Shown: one piece after another, positions 1 through 6,470 of the stretch
Layout: every line of letters starts with the position of its first letter
How positions within the stretch are numbered: position 1 is the stretch's first letter
NCBI GenBank assembly: GCA_029938505.1
Contig: JAOZUV010000039.1
Location: 1 to 10,953, forward strand
Length of the DNA: 10,953 bases
Reading direction: 5' to 3'
Source of the DNA: Bacteroidales bacterium
GTDB lineage: Bacteria; Bacteroidota; Bacteroidia; Bacteroidales; GCA-2711565
The notes under the pieces: generated by a model
The model's database searches: none
Told to the model about the DNA's origin: nothing
What the model saw: only the letters and a program-made list of their open reading frames with translations
Translations under genes and position numbers: made by a program

Positions 1-2
1 AA

Positions 3-1925
3 CAAACCACATCATTATCATATAAAATAAAGGGTAAATCAACTTATGGTGTTAATATTGCTTTCGCAGATCAAAGTGGAAATACCAGCATTCAACCTAC
101 AGAATTTTTTAATTATTCGGAGATCTATTTTGTACTCACCCCCACTCCCGAATCTCCAAAAGAATATTTCAAGGAAGATAATGCGAACGAAATCCTTTCT
201 GAAATCGTCATTATTCAAAATAAAAATACGGTAAGCCAATCGGCTTTACCAAAATTGGTTTTAAATAACGATGATAAACTAACCAAAGTCATCATTACTT
301 TTTCAAAAGAAGGATTTAAAAATTACATGCCTTTTTCGTTCAACGTTAACAAATTCAATTCTGAAGAAATTCATCTCAAAGAAGAATATTCTCAATCCTT
401 TGCTCCACAGAATAATAACTATGAACAAGGTCTGTTAAAGCTCAACGAGGAAGATTATTTAGGAGCCTATGCAAATTTCATGAAAATTGTTGAAGCGGCT
501 AAAACATCCATCGAAATCAAGACATTTTCTTTTTATGGCTCACTTGTAATTACTAATATTCCACAAACCATAAAAGCTTTTATTCAAGCAGAATTAGAAA
601 ACTTTAATTTATCAAATAATACTTTTCAGGAAGAAAAAACATTAGCTAAACTAAAAATATGTGAAGCCATTGTAGAGTCTGTTTCAAAAAACATTCAAGT
701 ATTTAACTCTTATTTGGTTCTGGAAAATGTAAATATTATTGAATCAAAAGCTAACATCTCAACATTCTTAAATACTTTAATCAATCAAAAAAATAAAAAT
801 ATTGCCGCTTTCGAACAGGACAAAATGCTTTTCTTTAAACAAGGCAAGTACAATAATTACAAATTCAATTTATTTATTGATCTGATAAGTAAAATATTAC
901 TTCATAAGAATCTACTCTCATCTGTCGATAATCTCGAACCCTTAAATATAAATGTATTAAACTATTATCCAAACAGCAAAAGAGAATTAATGGGTGATTG
1001 GGAAGAACAGTTCAAAATTTTTATTGACTTGATTAATACTAATATTAAACTTAAAGGTAAAATTTTCAAAAAAGATGTAATGGATAATTTGGATAGTTTA
1101 AGACCTAGCCAAAAACAACCTTATTTTGAAATCATTTCAGCCTTTAATTCATTAAGTGAAAACACAAATAGCTTTAAGTACTATTTACAAACTGCCTTGA
1201 AAAAAAGTACTGATATAAGCATGATTGAAAATATAGAATTCTGGCTTTTATCGTTCAGATTAAGTGATGAAGGAATTAATTCGGCCTATATTACAGAGCT
1301 AAATGAAGGCATTAATTTGATCCGTAAAGAGCAATTTGATAGAGCCGATGATATATTTAATTTATTAATGCGAATTGCAAATCAATACGCACCAGTATGG
1401 TATTATACAGGCCTCATAAAACATAATTTAGGTCAGAGTTATTCGGCCGAACGTTTTTTTACAAAAGCACTCGAAATTTATCCAGAGTATATGGCTCCTC
1501 GTATTTTTATACTCAAAATATATGAGAATGATGAAGATTACACTCAACTTCTGAAAAACACGAGTATCGCCATCGAAGCTATGAATACATGGATTTTCAG
1601 GTATAAACGTGCTTCGGCTTTTTATAAACTAGAACAATACGAAAACGTAATTACAGAAATTACAGATGAATGTTTGAAGCTAAACAGCTGGGATATCAAT
1701 CAATATTTTCTTTTAGGAGATGCTTATTTGGCTGTCAATAATTTCGAAAAGGCTCAAGAGTCTTACGAAAGAACACTCGATATTAATCCTTTCTCTTCTG
1801 ACACACAAAGTTTTGATGATCGCATGAAGATGCTTCATGAAAAAATGGGAGGAAATCAGGAAAATAATGAAAGCGAAGAAGTAACTGATAATACGGAAGC
1901 TGAAACATCCGAAGTAGTTAAATAA
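3..1925 (+). CDS. TPR-repeat protein, 5'-partial (runs off left edge)
   Basis: The frame is open from position 3 to the TAA at 1923-1925, so about 640 residues are visible and the true start lies left of the window. A start at the TTG of position 255 would be artificial, because the frame has no stop before it. Residues 1-135 are mixed polar/hydrophobic with no family I recognise. Residues 140-164 look like one TPR-type helix pair. Residues 434-600 hold about five consecutive TPR-like units of 30-36 residues, two of them ending in the usual ALEIYP / TLDINP type of turn. The last 40 residues are acidic and low in complexity, rich in Glu, Asn and Thr. TPR arrays bind protein partners, but the partner is not identifiable here. 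The gene converges with the glycosyltransferase gene, with a single base between the two stop codons and no visible terminator hairpin. The frame is certain; the function is not. Confidence 0.85.
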   Translation, partial: QTTSLSYKIKGKSTYGVNIAFADQSGNTSIQPTEFFNYSEIYFVLTPTPESPKEYFKEDNANEILSEIVIIQNKNTVSQSALPKLVLNNDDKLTKVIITFSKEGFKNYMPFSFNVNKFNSEEIHLKEEYSQSFAPQNNNYEQGLLKLNEEDYLGAYANFMKIVEAAKTSIEIKTFSFYGSLVITNIPQTIKAFIQAELENFNLSNNTFQEEKTLAKLKICEAIVESVSKNIQVFNSYLVLENVNIIESKANISTFLNTLINQKNKNIAAFEQDKMLFFKQGKYNNYKFNLFIDLISKILLHKNLLSSVDNLEPLNINVLNYYPNSKRELMGDWEEQFKIFIDLINTNIKLKGKIFKKDVMDNLDSLRPSQKQPYFEIISAFNSLSENTNSFKYYLQTALKKSTDISMIENIEFWLLSFRLSDEGINSAYITELNEGINLIRKEQFDRADDIFNLLMRIANQYAPVWYYTGLIKHNLGQSYSAERFFTKALEIYPEYMAPRIFILKIYENDEDYTQLLKNTSIAIEAMNTWIFRYKRASAFYKLEQYENVITEITDECLKLNSWDINQYFLLGDAYLAVNNFEKAQESYERTLDINPFSSDTQSFDDRMKMLHEKMGGNQENNESEEVTDNTEAETSEVVK

Positions 1926-1926
1926 G

Positions 1927-2832
1927 CTATTTTATTTTTTGTTTATAATTTATCATCAAAAAGCCCAGTTTATAAAAACTGAATAAGCACATATTTGCAT
2001 ATCCTTTTAAAAGCAAGAATCGAATAAAGGGTCGTTTCAGGATAAAGATCCATTGAACTAAGCACGTCAATTTTAATGAAACTAATTTTTGGTGATACCT
2101 CAATAAGTTAACATCATTGATAAATTCAGGATCATTATGATTGTTCTTCAGCATATAAATCAAATTCAATATCGCCTTCTCCGTTTTGATTAGATAACGA
2201 TCATTTGTTTCATAATCGCCATTTAAAACAGGATTTTCAAGATGCATTATAGTAATCCCTTGTTTTTTTAAATCATACCCAAACAAGGTATCTTCATGAC
2301 CATACTCAACTAAATCCTCATTGAATTTCACTTTTTTAAAGAGTGAACGATGAATGATAAAATTATTTGTCATGAACGCTTTATTAGGAGACAAAATCCG
2401 AACATTAGCTAACTTACTTTCTTTTTTTATGCCATATTTCCATCGTAATATTTTATCTCTTTCAGAGGGTCTTTCTCCAAAAACCCGACCACCAAAAACA
2501 ATCTGAACTTGTTCCTTATTGATTACCTCAACATAATTTTTGATAAAGTTGTCAGAAAACATTCGTGAATCATTATCAATAAAAAGCAAGTAATCGTATT
2601 GGGTATAATCTAAGAATTTATTTCTGATTTTAGCTCTTCCGATATTTTTTTCAAGCTGAATATAATTGACTTTTGAAACAATGGCTTCATTCAGTTTCCT
2701 GTATTTTTCATCTGACGCATCATCAATAATAACAATTTCAAAAGGAAATTTTATATCCTTAAGCTGCTCAAGCAACTCTTCAACAAGAAAAGAAACGTCA
2801 CAATTAAATACTGGGATACAAACAGATAGCAT
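1927..2832 (-). CDS. Family 2 glycosyltransferase
   Basis: This is a predicted inverting GT-A glycosyltransferase that would move a sugar from a nucleotide-sugar donor to a glycan or lipid acceptor. The 301-residue protein starts at the ATG at 2832. An upstream in-frame TTG at 2847 would add five residues but puts the conserved first strand further from the start than usual. Visible motifs are IPVFN (6-10), IDDAS (36-40, nucleotide binding), NIGRAKIRN (63-71), DND in the metal-binding DxD position (86-88), and GHED (178-181), which matches the ED catalytic-base region of GT2 and related enzymes. His197 follows. The C-terminal 60 residues carry hydrophobic, Lys/Arg-flanked stretches that may touch the membrane. 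The gene lies 38 bp downstream of the S24 repressor on the same strand, with no strong promoter between, so read-through is plausible. Donor and acceptor cannot be told from sequence. No other glycan genes are present in the window. Confidence 0.88.
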   Translation of the reverse strand: MLSVCIPVFNCDVSFLVEELLEQLKDIKFPFEIVIIDDASDEKYRKLNEAIVSKVNYIQLEKNIGRAKIRNKFLDYTQYDYLLFIDNDSRMFSDNFIKNYVEVINKEQVQIVFGGRVFGERPSERDKILRWKYGIKKESKLANVRILSPNKAFMTNNFIIHRSLFKKVKFNEDLVEYGHEDTLFGYDLKKQGITIMHLENPVLNGDYETNDRYLIKTEKAILNLIYMLKNNHNDPEFINDVNLLRYHQKLVSLKLTCLVQWIFILKRPFIRFLLLKGYANMCLFSFYKLGFLMINYKQKIK

Positions 2833-2870
2833 ATAGTTTAAATTCAACTGTATAATTCTAATATAGTAAT

Positions 2871-3674
2871 TTAAATATTTAATCTGGTTTGAATGGCCTG
2901 TACTTCTTTTCGAAGTTGTTTAACAGTATCCACCAAATCTTGTTTTTCCTGATTGGCTTCTGGCATTTCGCTACTGATATAATGAACAAATTTCCAAACC
3001 TCTTTTACATCCCGAATATCAATATCATAAGCATCATAAAAAGAATTTAAAGAGTGTAATGTGAGTTTTTTACTTTCTTTAATTTTATTTTCAGCAAGCT
3101 TAAATACTATCCCATCATCCATGGTCAGAAATATATATGCTTGGCCTGGACGAATAGAATTCCAATCAAGTACAAATTCACCCGTCACAAAAGACCCATC
3201 TGGAATAGGCAACATAGAATCACCCGAAATTTGAAAAGTGCGATATTTTTTTTGTTTAGATAAAAATGGCAGATGAAAAGTAGGAAGCACTTTTATATAA
3301 TCGGGATCTGCAAACCCACTCTTATATCCAGCTTTAGCTTTTTCGTTAATAAATTCAATATTCTCATTATTGAATTGATCAATAGTAGATGTAAGTACAC
3401 GTAAATTACTCCCCTTTACATACACATCAAATCCTTTTTCAATTTGTAATATTTGACTTTCAGAGAGTTCGGATAAATCAACTTTTATAAGTGTATCCAC
3501 GTCTACATTAAAAAACATCGAAAAACGGATCAATGCACTCACACTGGGTTGAGCAACTCCATTTTCATAGCCACTTAAAGTCGAGCGCTTCATTTCTAGG
3601 GCAAAAGATACATCCTCTTGAGTACGCTCTTGTCGTTTACGCAAAAATTTAATATTCTTTCCAAATACGTTCAT
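2871..3674 (-). CDS. LexA/CI-like repressor, HTH-XRE plus S24 peptidase domain
   Basis: This is a predicted self-cleaving transcriptional repressor of 267 residues. Residues 5-60 form an XRE/Cro-type helix-turn-helix, with RTQEDVSFAL and STLSGYENG as the typical core. Residues 110-235 form an S24 (LexA/UmuD/CI) peptidase domain. It has a putative Ala115-Gly116 cleavage site in EKAKAGYKSG, the nucleophile Ser153 in GDSM, and the general-base Lys192 in GIVFKLAE. The spacing (37 residues from the cleavage site to Ser, 39 from Ser to Lys) fits LexA-type proteins. The last 28 residues look like a short coiled coil, which may help dimerisation. It is divergent from a Y-family polymerase across a 114-bp region containing two palindromes, the expected layout for an autoregulated damage-response repressor. 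The ATG at 3674 is preceded by GAAAG, a weak ribosome site. RecA-dependent cleavage is inferred from the family. A prophage repressor is the main alternative, but no phage genes are visible. Confidence 0.9.
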   Translation of the reverse strand: MNVFGKNIKFLRKRQERTQEDVSFALEMKRSTLSGYENGVAQPSVSALIRFSMFFNVDVDTLIKVDLSELSESQILQIEKGFDVYVKGSNLRVLTSTIDQFNNENIEFINEKAKAGYKSGFADPDYIKVLPTFHLPFLSKQKKYRTFQISGDSMLPIPDGSFVTGEFVLDWNSIRPGQAYIFLTMDDGIVFKLAENKIKESKKLTLHSLNSFYDAYDIDIRDVKEVWKFVHYISSEMPEANQEKQDLVDTVKQLRKEVQAIQTRLNI

Positions 3675-3709
3675 CTTTCAATATTTAAAATTTGCAATTA
3701 GCACCTAAA

Positions 3710-3726
3710 TGATTATATTGTAATCA
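3710..3726. promoter_or_regulatory. Operator-like palindrome 1 (TGATTA-N5-TAATCA)
   Basis: This is a perfect inverted repeat with 6-bp arms TGATTA and TAATCA around TATTG. It repeats the pattern of the second site, with the matching GATTA units 23 bp apart. It lies between the repressor start and the predicted repressor -7 box, so on the minus strand it falls in the early transcribed region. I infer it is bound by the divergent S24 repressor. The symmetry is seen; the binding is not shown. Confidence 0.6.
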
Positions 3727-3730
3727 ATAT

Positions 3731-3751
3731 TTTGATTATATGTTAATCAAA
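3731..3751. promoter_or_regulatory. Operator-like palindrome 2 (TTTGATTA-N5-TAATCAAA)
   Basis: This is a perfect inverted repeat with 8-bp arms around TATGT and the same core as palindrome 1. It overlaps the first four bases of the predicted minus-strand -7 box (3748-3755) and lies just upstream of a weak plus-strand -7 candidate at 3758-3765. One bound dimer could therefore block both directions. It is the stronger of the two sites by arm length. The proposed ligand, the product of the gene ending at 3674, is an inference from position. Confidence 0.65.
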
Positions 3752-3777
3752 TATAATTAAATTTATTTAAAATCAAA
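3748..3777 (-). promoter_or_regulatory. Predicted sigma-A promoter of the repressor gene
   Basis: Read on the minus strand, a TTTG at 3777-3774 is followed after 18 bases by TATATTTG at 3755-3748. This fits the known Bacteroidota sigma-A pattern of TTTG near -33 and TAnnTTTG near -7, with a spacer slightly on the short side. Transcription would start around 3741, inside palindrome 2, giving a leader of about 67 bases. The overlap with the palindrome suggests autorepression. Confidence 0.5.
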
Positions 3778-3788
3778 GTTTTTTAGGA

Positions 3789-4985
3789 ATGCAGAATAGT
3801 GAAAGATGTATCGTTCATTTAGATTTGGATACTTTCTTTGTATCAGTTGAACGCTTGCATGATAAACGATTAACAGGGAAACCTGTTCTTATTGGAGGTT
3901 CATCGGACAGAGGTGTGGTGGCTAGTTGCAGCTATGAAGCCAGGAAATTTGGAGTGCATTCTGCAATGCCAATGAAAATGGCTCGCAAGCTTTGCAAGGA
4001 TGCCATTATCATTGGAGGCAATATGAATCAGTATAGTAAATACTCTAAATTGGTAACCAATATTATTGAGGATGAAGCTCCTCTTTTCGAAAAAGCATCA
4101 ATTGACGAACATTATCTGGACATTTCAGGTTTAGACAAATACTTTGGGAATTTAAAATGGGTCGAAAAACTTCGAAATAGGATAATCAATGAAACAGGAT
4201 TGCCCATTTCATTTGGGATATCTACAAATAAAACTGTAGCTAAAATAGCAACAGGAGAAGCCAAACCAAATGGATTATTGCACATTCCATCAAATCAAAT
4301 ACAAACTTTTTTAAACCCGCTTTCGATAAAGAAAATTCCTATGGTTGGTAAGATAACCTATCAAAAACTTCATTCAATGGGAATTTCAACAATTGAAATG
4401 CTCAGTAATATACCCATCGAGGAACTGCAACAATACTTTGGGAAATCTGGGACAATAATTTGGAATAAAGCTCATGGTATAGACCCTAGTCTTGTAAAAG
4501 CTCATTCTGAACGAAAATCCATCAGTACTGAAAGAACTTTTGAAATTGACCAAACAGATTCTTCTATTTTAAAACAAAAACTGATCACTATGGTTGAGAA
4601 AATAGCTTTTCAACTTCGTGAGAAACAAAAATTAGCAGCGGTAATTACATTAAAAATTCGGCATTCTGATTTTAAAACACACACATTACAAAAACAAATT
4701 CCGTATACAGCATTCGATCATATCATAATTCAAGAGGCACTGAATTTATTTAATCGCCTTTATAAAAAGAATATTCCTATTCGATTAATTGGTATAAAAG
4801 TTAGCAGTTTAGTAGGAGGCAAACAACAACTAAATATGTTTGAAGATAGCCCTGAAATGACTAATCTTTATAATGCCATGGATAAAGTAAAACAACGATT
4901 TGGCGAGAAATACTTACAAAGAGCCATTGGGATTAAAACTTCTGAAGAACAAAAGGACAAAGAAAACCCAATCAACAATGTTTGA
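3789..4985 (+). CDS. dinB: Y-family DNA polymerase IV (DinB)
   Basis: This is a predicted translesion DNA polymerase that copies past damaged template at the cost of accuracy. The 398 residues hold the whole family layout. The palm contains HLDLD (catalytic Asp12) and SIDEHYLD (Asp106, Glu107). TFFVSVE contains the likely steric-gate Phe17. A fingers region ASCSYEARKFGV is followed by a helix-hairpin-helix in the thumb near IPMVGKITYQKL, then the little-finger domain. QLNMF at 347-351 looks like a beta-clamp-binding motif, followed by a basic segment (KVKQRFGEKYLQRA). His in SIDEHY replaces the more common Ala or Phe. All catalytic residues seem intact. The ATG at 3789 abuts AGGA and begins at the usual distance from the first motif. 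The position, divergent from an S24 repressor across paired palindromes, argues for damage-inducible expression. A UmuC-type name is the alternative, but the clamp motif and length favour DinB. Confidence 0.93.
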   Translation: MQNSERCIVHLDLDTFFVSVERLHDKRLTGKPVLIGGSSDRGVVASCSYEARKFGVHSAMPMKMARKLCKDAIIIGGNMNQYSKYSKLVTNIIEDEAPLFEKASIDEHYLDISGLDKYFGNLKWVEKLRNRIINETGLPISFGISTNKTVAKIATGEAKPNGLLHIPSNQIQTFLNPLSIKKIPMVGKITYQKLHSMGISTIEMLSNIPIEELQQYFGKSGTIIWNKAHGIDPSLVKAHSERKSISTERTFEIDQTDSSILKQKLITMVEKIAFQLREKQKLAAVITLKIRHSDFKTHTLQKQIPYTAFDHIIIQEALNLFNRLYKKNIPIRLIGIKVSSLVGGKQQLNMFEDSPEMTNLYNAMDKVKQRFGEKYLQRAIGIKTSEEQKDKENPINNV

Positions 4986-5047
4986 TGGACTAGCTATAAA
5001 TAACGATGCTTATGCTGAAACAATTTCCATAACAACCAAAAGTATGC

Positions 5048-5125
5048 GTCATTCTGGGCGTAAGTCCCGGGAACTTTCTATTTTTTATGGATTCTGGTAT
5101 TTCGCTTCGCTCCAACCGGAATGAC
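5048..5125. repeat. Degraded dispersed palindromic repeat (REP/MITE-like)
   Basis: The outer arms GTCATTCTGG (5048-5057) and CCGGAATGAC (5116-5125) pair over 10 bases with one G-U. The interior includes CCCGGGA on the left and TTCGCTTCGCTCC on the right, in a stretch more GC-rich than its surroundings. This matches the general look of the GTCATTC...GAATGAC palindromes scattered through many Bacteroidota genomes. The inner arms pair poorly, so it is probably an old, decayed copy. It contains no gene. It lies 62 bp past the polymerase stop and could act as a transcription end for it. Confidence 0.6.
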
Positions 5126-5160
5126 AGCTAAATTTATCAGGCATCTATCATAAGCTACAT

Positions 5161-5208
5161 TGAGATGCTGAATTAGGCCTATCTATCACAAATAGATTCA
5201 GCGTGGCA
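5161..5208. repeat. Second dispersed palindromic repeat (GAGATGCTGAAT type)
   Basis: GCTGAAT at 5167-5173 pairs with ATTCAGC at 5196-5202, extended outward by one wobble and one A-T pair, around a 22-base interior. The flanks TGAGATGCTGAAT and ATTCAGCGTGGCA resemble a second family of small palindromes common between Bacteroidota genes. The right arm contains the GTG at 5203 that would give a spurious 21-residue extension of the downstream GTPase. The element lies 35 bp from the first repeat, so the two form a small repeat cluster. Confidence 0.55.
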
Positions 5209-5217
5209 ATAATTGAA

Positions 5218-5248
5218 TTTCGTCTTATCCCCAAAACTCCTATCTTTG
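5218..5248 (+). promoter_or_regulatory. Predicted sigma-A promoter of the MeaB-type gene
   Basis: TATCTTTG at 5241-5248 matches TAnnTTTG exactly, and TTTC at 5218-5221 stands 19 bases upstream in the -33 position. A start near 5255 leaves a leader of only about 11 bases before the ATG at 5266. This placement supports 5266 as the true start and separate transcription from the polymerase gene. Confidence 0.55.
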
Positions 5249-5265
5249 TATTAACAACATTAATC

Positions 5266-6363
5266 ATGGTTCAGGATAAAAAAAATAAATCAGCTTTACA
5301 TGTTCAAGGAGGGATTGAACAGCCATCTTCTGTGAACGAAAACTTGCTAAAGAATTTGAAAAATCGCAAAGCTGAAAGTTTATCTGCTGAAGATTATTTA
5401 AAGGGTATTCTCTCGGGAAATCGAATGATCTTGAGTAAAGCCATTACACTGATAGAAAGTTCACTTCCTGCACATCAAATACTGGCTCAAGAGATCATAG
5501 AAAAATGCTTACCCCATTCGGGCAAATCATTCCGTTTAGGAATCACTGGAGTTCCTGGTGTAGGCAAAAGCACATTCATAGAGGCTCTGGGGATGTATCT
5601 CATCCGCGAAGGAAAACAAATTGCAGTTCTGGCTATCGACCCCAGTAGTCAGCGGAGTAAGGGTAGTATTTTAGGTGACAAAACCCGCATGGAAGATTTA
5701 GCTAATAATCCGAATGCTTTTATTCGTCCTTCGGCATCAGCAGGATCATTGGGTGGAGTGGCTCGTAAAACCAAAGAAAGCATCATCCTTTGTGAGGCAG
5801 CTGGATTTGACACTATTTTTATAGAAACCGTTGGTGTTGGGCAATCAGAAACAGCTGTGGCTTCCATGGTTGATTTTTTCCTTTTATTGATGTTAGCTGG
5901 TGCGGGTGACGAACTGCAAGGCATCAAACGAGGCATTATGGAAATGGCTGATGCTGTCTTGATTAATAAAGCTGAAGGTGACAACCTTCAAAAAGCAAAA
6001 ATTGCCAGAGTACAATATGAAAATGCATTGCATCTTTTCCCTGCATCTCCTTCAGGATGGACACCTCTAGTTGAAACTTGCTCGGCTCTTCAACATCAAG
6101 GGATTGATATTGTTTGGAATTTGATAGAAGACTATCTTCAGTTGGTAAATGCCAATGGTTATTTTGAGAAAAATAGACAAAACCAATCCGTGCAAATTAT
6201 GCAGGAAACAATTAACCAACGTTTGACCGATGATTTTCATCAAAATAAAGAAATGAAAAAGTATCTCAAAAATCTTAAAAAAGATATTTTAGGGCACAAA
6301 ATCAGTTCCTATGTTGCCGCTCAACAATTACTTGAGAAATATAGCGAGATCTTAAAAAAATAA
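5266..6363 (+). CDS. meaB: MeaB/ArgK-type G3E GTPase
   Basis: This is a predicted cytoplasmic P-loop GTPase of the MeaB/MMAA family. Known members load and protect the cobalamin cofactor of methylmalonyl-CoA mutase or related mutases. The 365-residue protein has Walker A GVPGVGKST (95-103), IDPSS (124-128), GSILGDKTRM (133-142), the family signature around RPSASAGSLGGVARKT (154-169), IETVGVGQSE (186-195), GDELQGIKRGIME in the switch region, and the guanine-recognition motif NKAEGDN (234-240). The last has Glu where most GTPases have Asp. Helical N- and C-terminal extensions are of normal length for dimerising members. The frame opens at a GTG at 5203, but that codon is inside a dispersed repeat and upstream of the best promoter, so the ATG at 5266 is chosen. 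No mutase gene is in view, so the client enzyme must be encoded elsewhere. Confidence 0.92.
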   Translation: MVQDKKNKSALHVQGGIEQPSSVNENLLKNLKNRKAESLSAEDYLKGILSGNRMILSKAITLIESSLPAHQILAQEIIEKCLPHSGKSFRLGITGVPGVGKSTFIEALGMYLIREGKQIAVLAIDPSSQRSKGSILGDKTRMEDLANNPNAFIRPSASAGSLGGVARKTKESIILCEAAGFDTIFIETVGVGQSETAVASMVDFFLLLMLAGAGDELQGIKRGIMEMADAVLINKAEGDNLQKAKIARVQYENALHLFPASPSGWTPLVETCSALQHQGIDIVWNLIEDYLQLVNANGYFEKNRQNQSVQIMQETINQRLTDDFHQNKEMKKYLKNLKKDILGHKISSYVAAQQLLEKYSEILKK

Positions 6364-6425
6364 CAGCTTCCCTTTCAAATTAACTTCCACTTTATTTATT
6401 GTAACTATTAAGCAATTAATACGTC

Positions 6426-6453
6426 TATTATTCATAAGCATTTATGAATAATA
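6426..6453. promoter_or_regulatory. Perfect 28-bp inverted repeat upstream of the SDG-repeat protein
   Basis: Arms TATTATTCATAA (6426-6437) and TTATGAATAATA (6442-6453) are perfect over 12 bp around GCAT. The repeat ends 17 bases before the start codon at 6471. It has no following T-run and almost no GC, so it does not look like a terminator. It could be a dimeric regulator's operator or a leader hairpin. No clear TAnnTTTG box is seen nearby to decide. Confidence 0.6.
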
Positions 6454-6470
6454 TTAAACCCTATTAAAAA

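Noticed and set aside
2184..2202. A further repressor operator (TGATTA followed by a partial ATCA half) inside the GT2 gene
   Set aside because: The second half does not match TAATCA, and it lies inside coding sequence; single GATTA half-sites are expected often at this base composition.
3710..3751. CRISPR-like or phage attachment-type repeat
   Set aside because: There are only two units with no spacer pattern, no cas genes and no integrase; operator sites fit better.
2871..4985. Prophage remnant (CI-like repressor next to a polymerase)
   Set aside because: No integrase, structural, lysis or replication genes are present, and the flanking genes are ordinary chromosomal ones.
4900..5124. 74-codon frame overlapping the end of dinB and running into the repeat
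   Set aside because: It overlaps dinB by 86 bases in another frame, its C-terminal half is encoded by the palindromic repeat, and it resembles no protein I know.
5649..5984. 111-codon minus-strand frame inside the MeaB-type gene
   Set aside because: The opposite strand encodes a complete, conserved GTPase, and the antisense protein shows no signal or domain.
6426..6453. Reading the 28-bp inverted repeat as the terminator of the MeaB-type gene
   Set aside because: The stem is almost pure A/T, has no T-run on either side, and sits 60 bases past the stop but only 17 before the next start.
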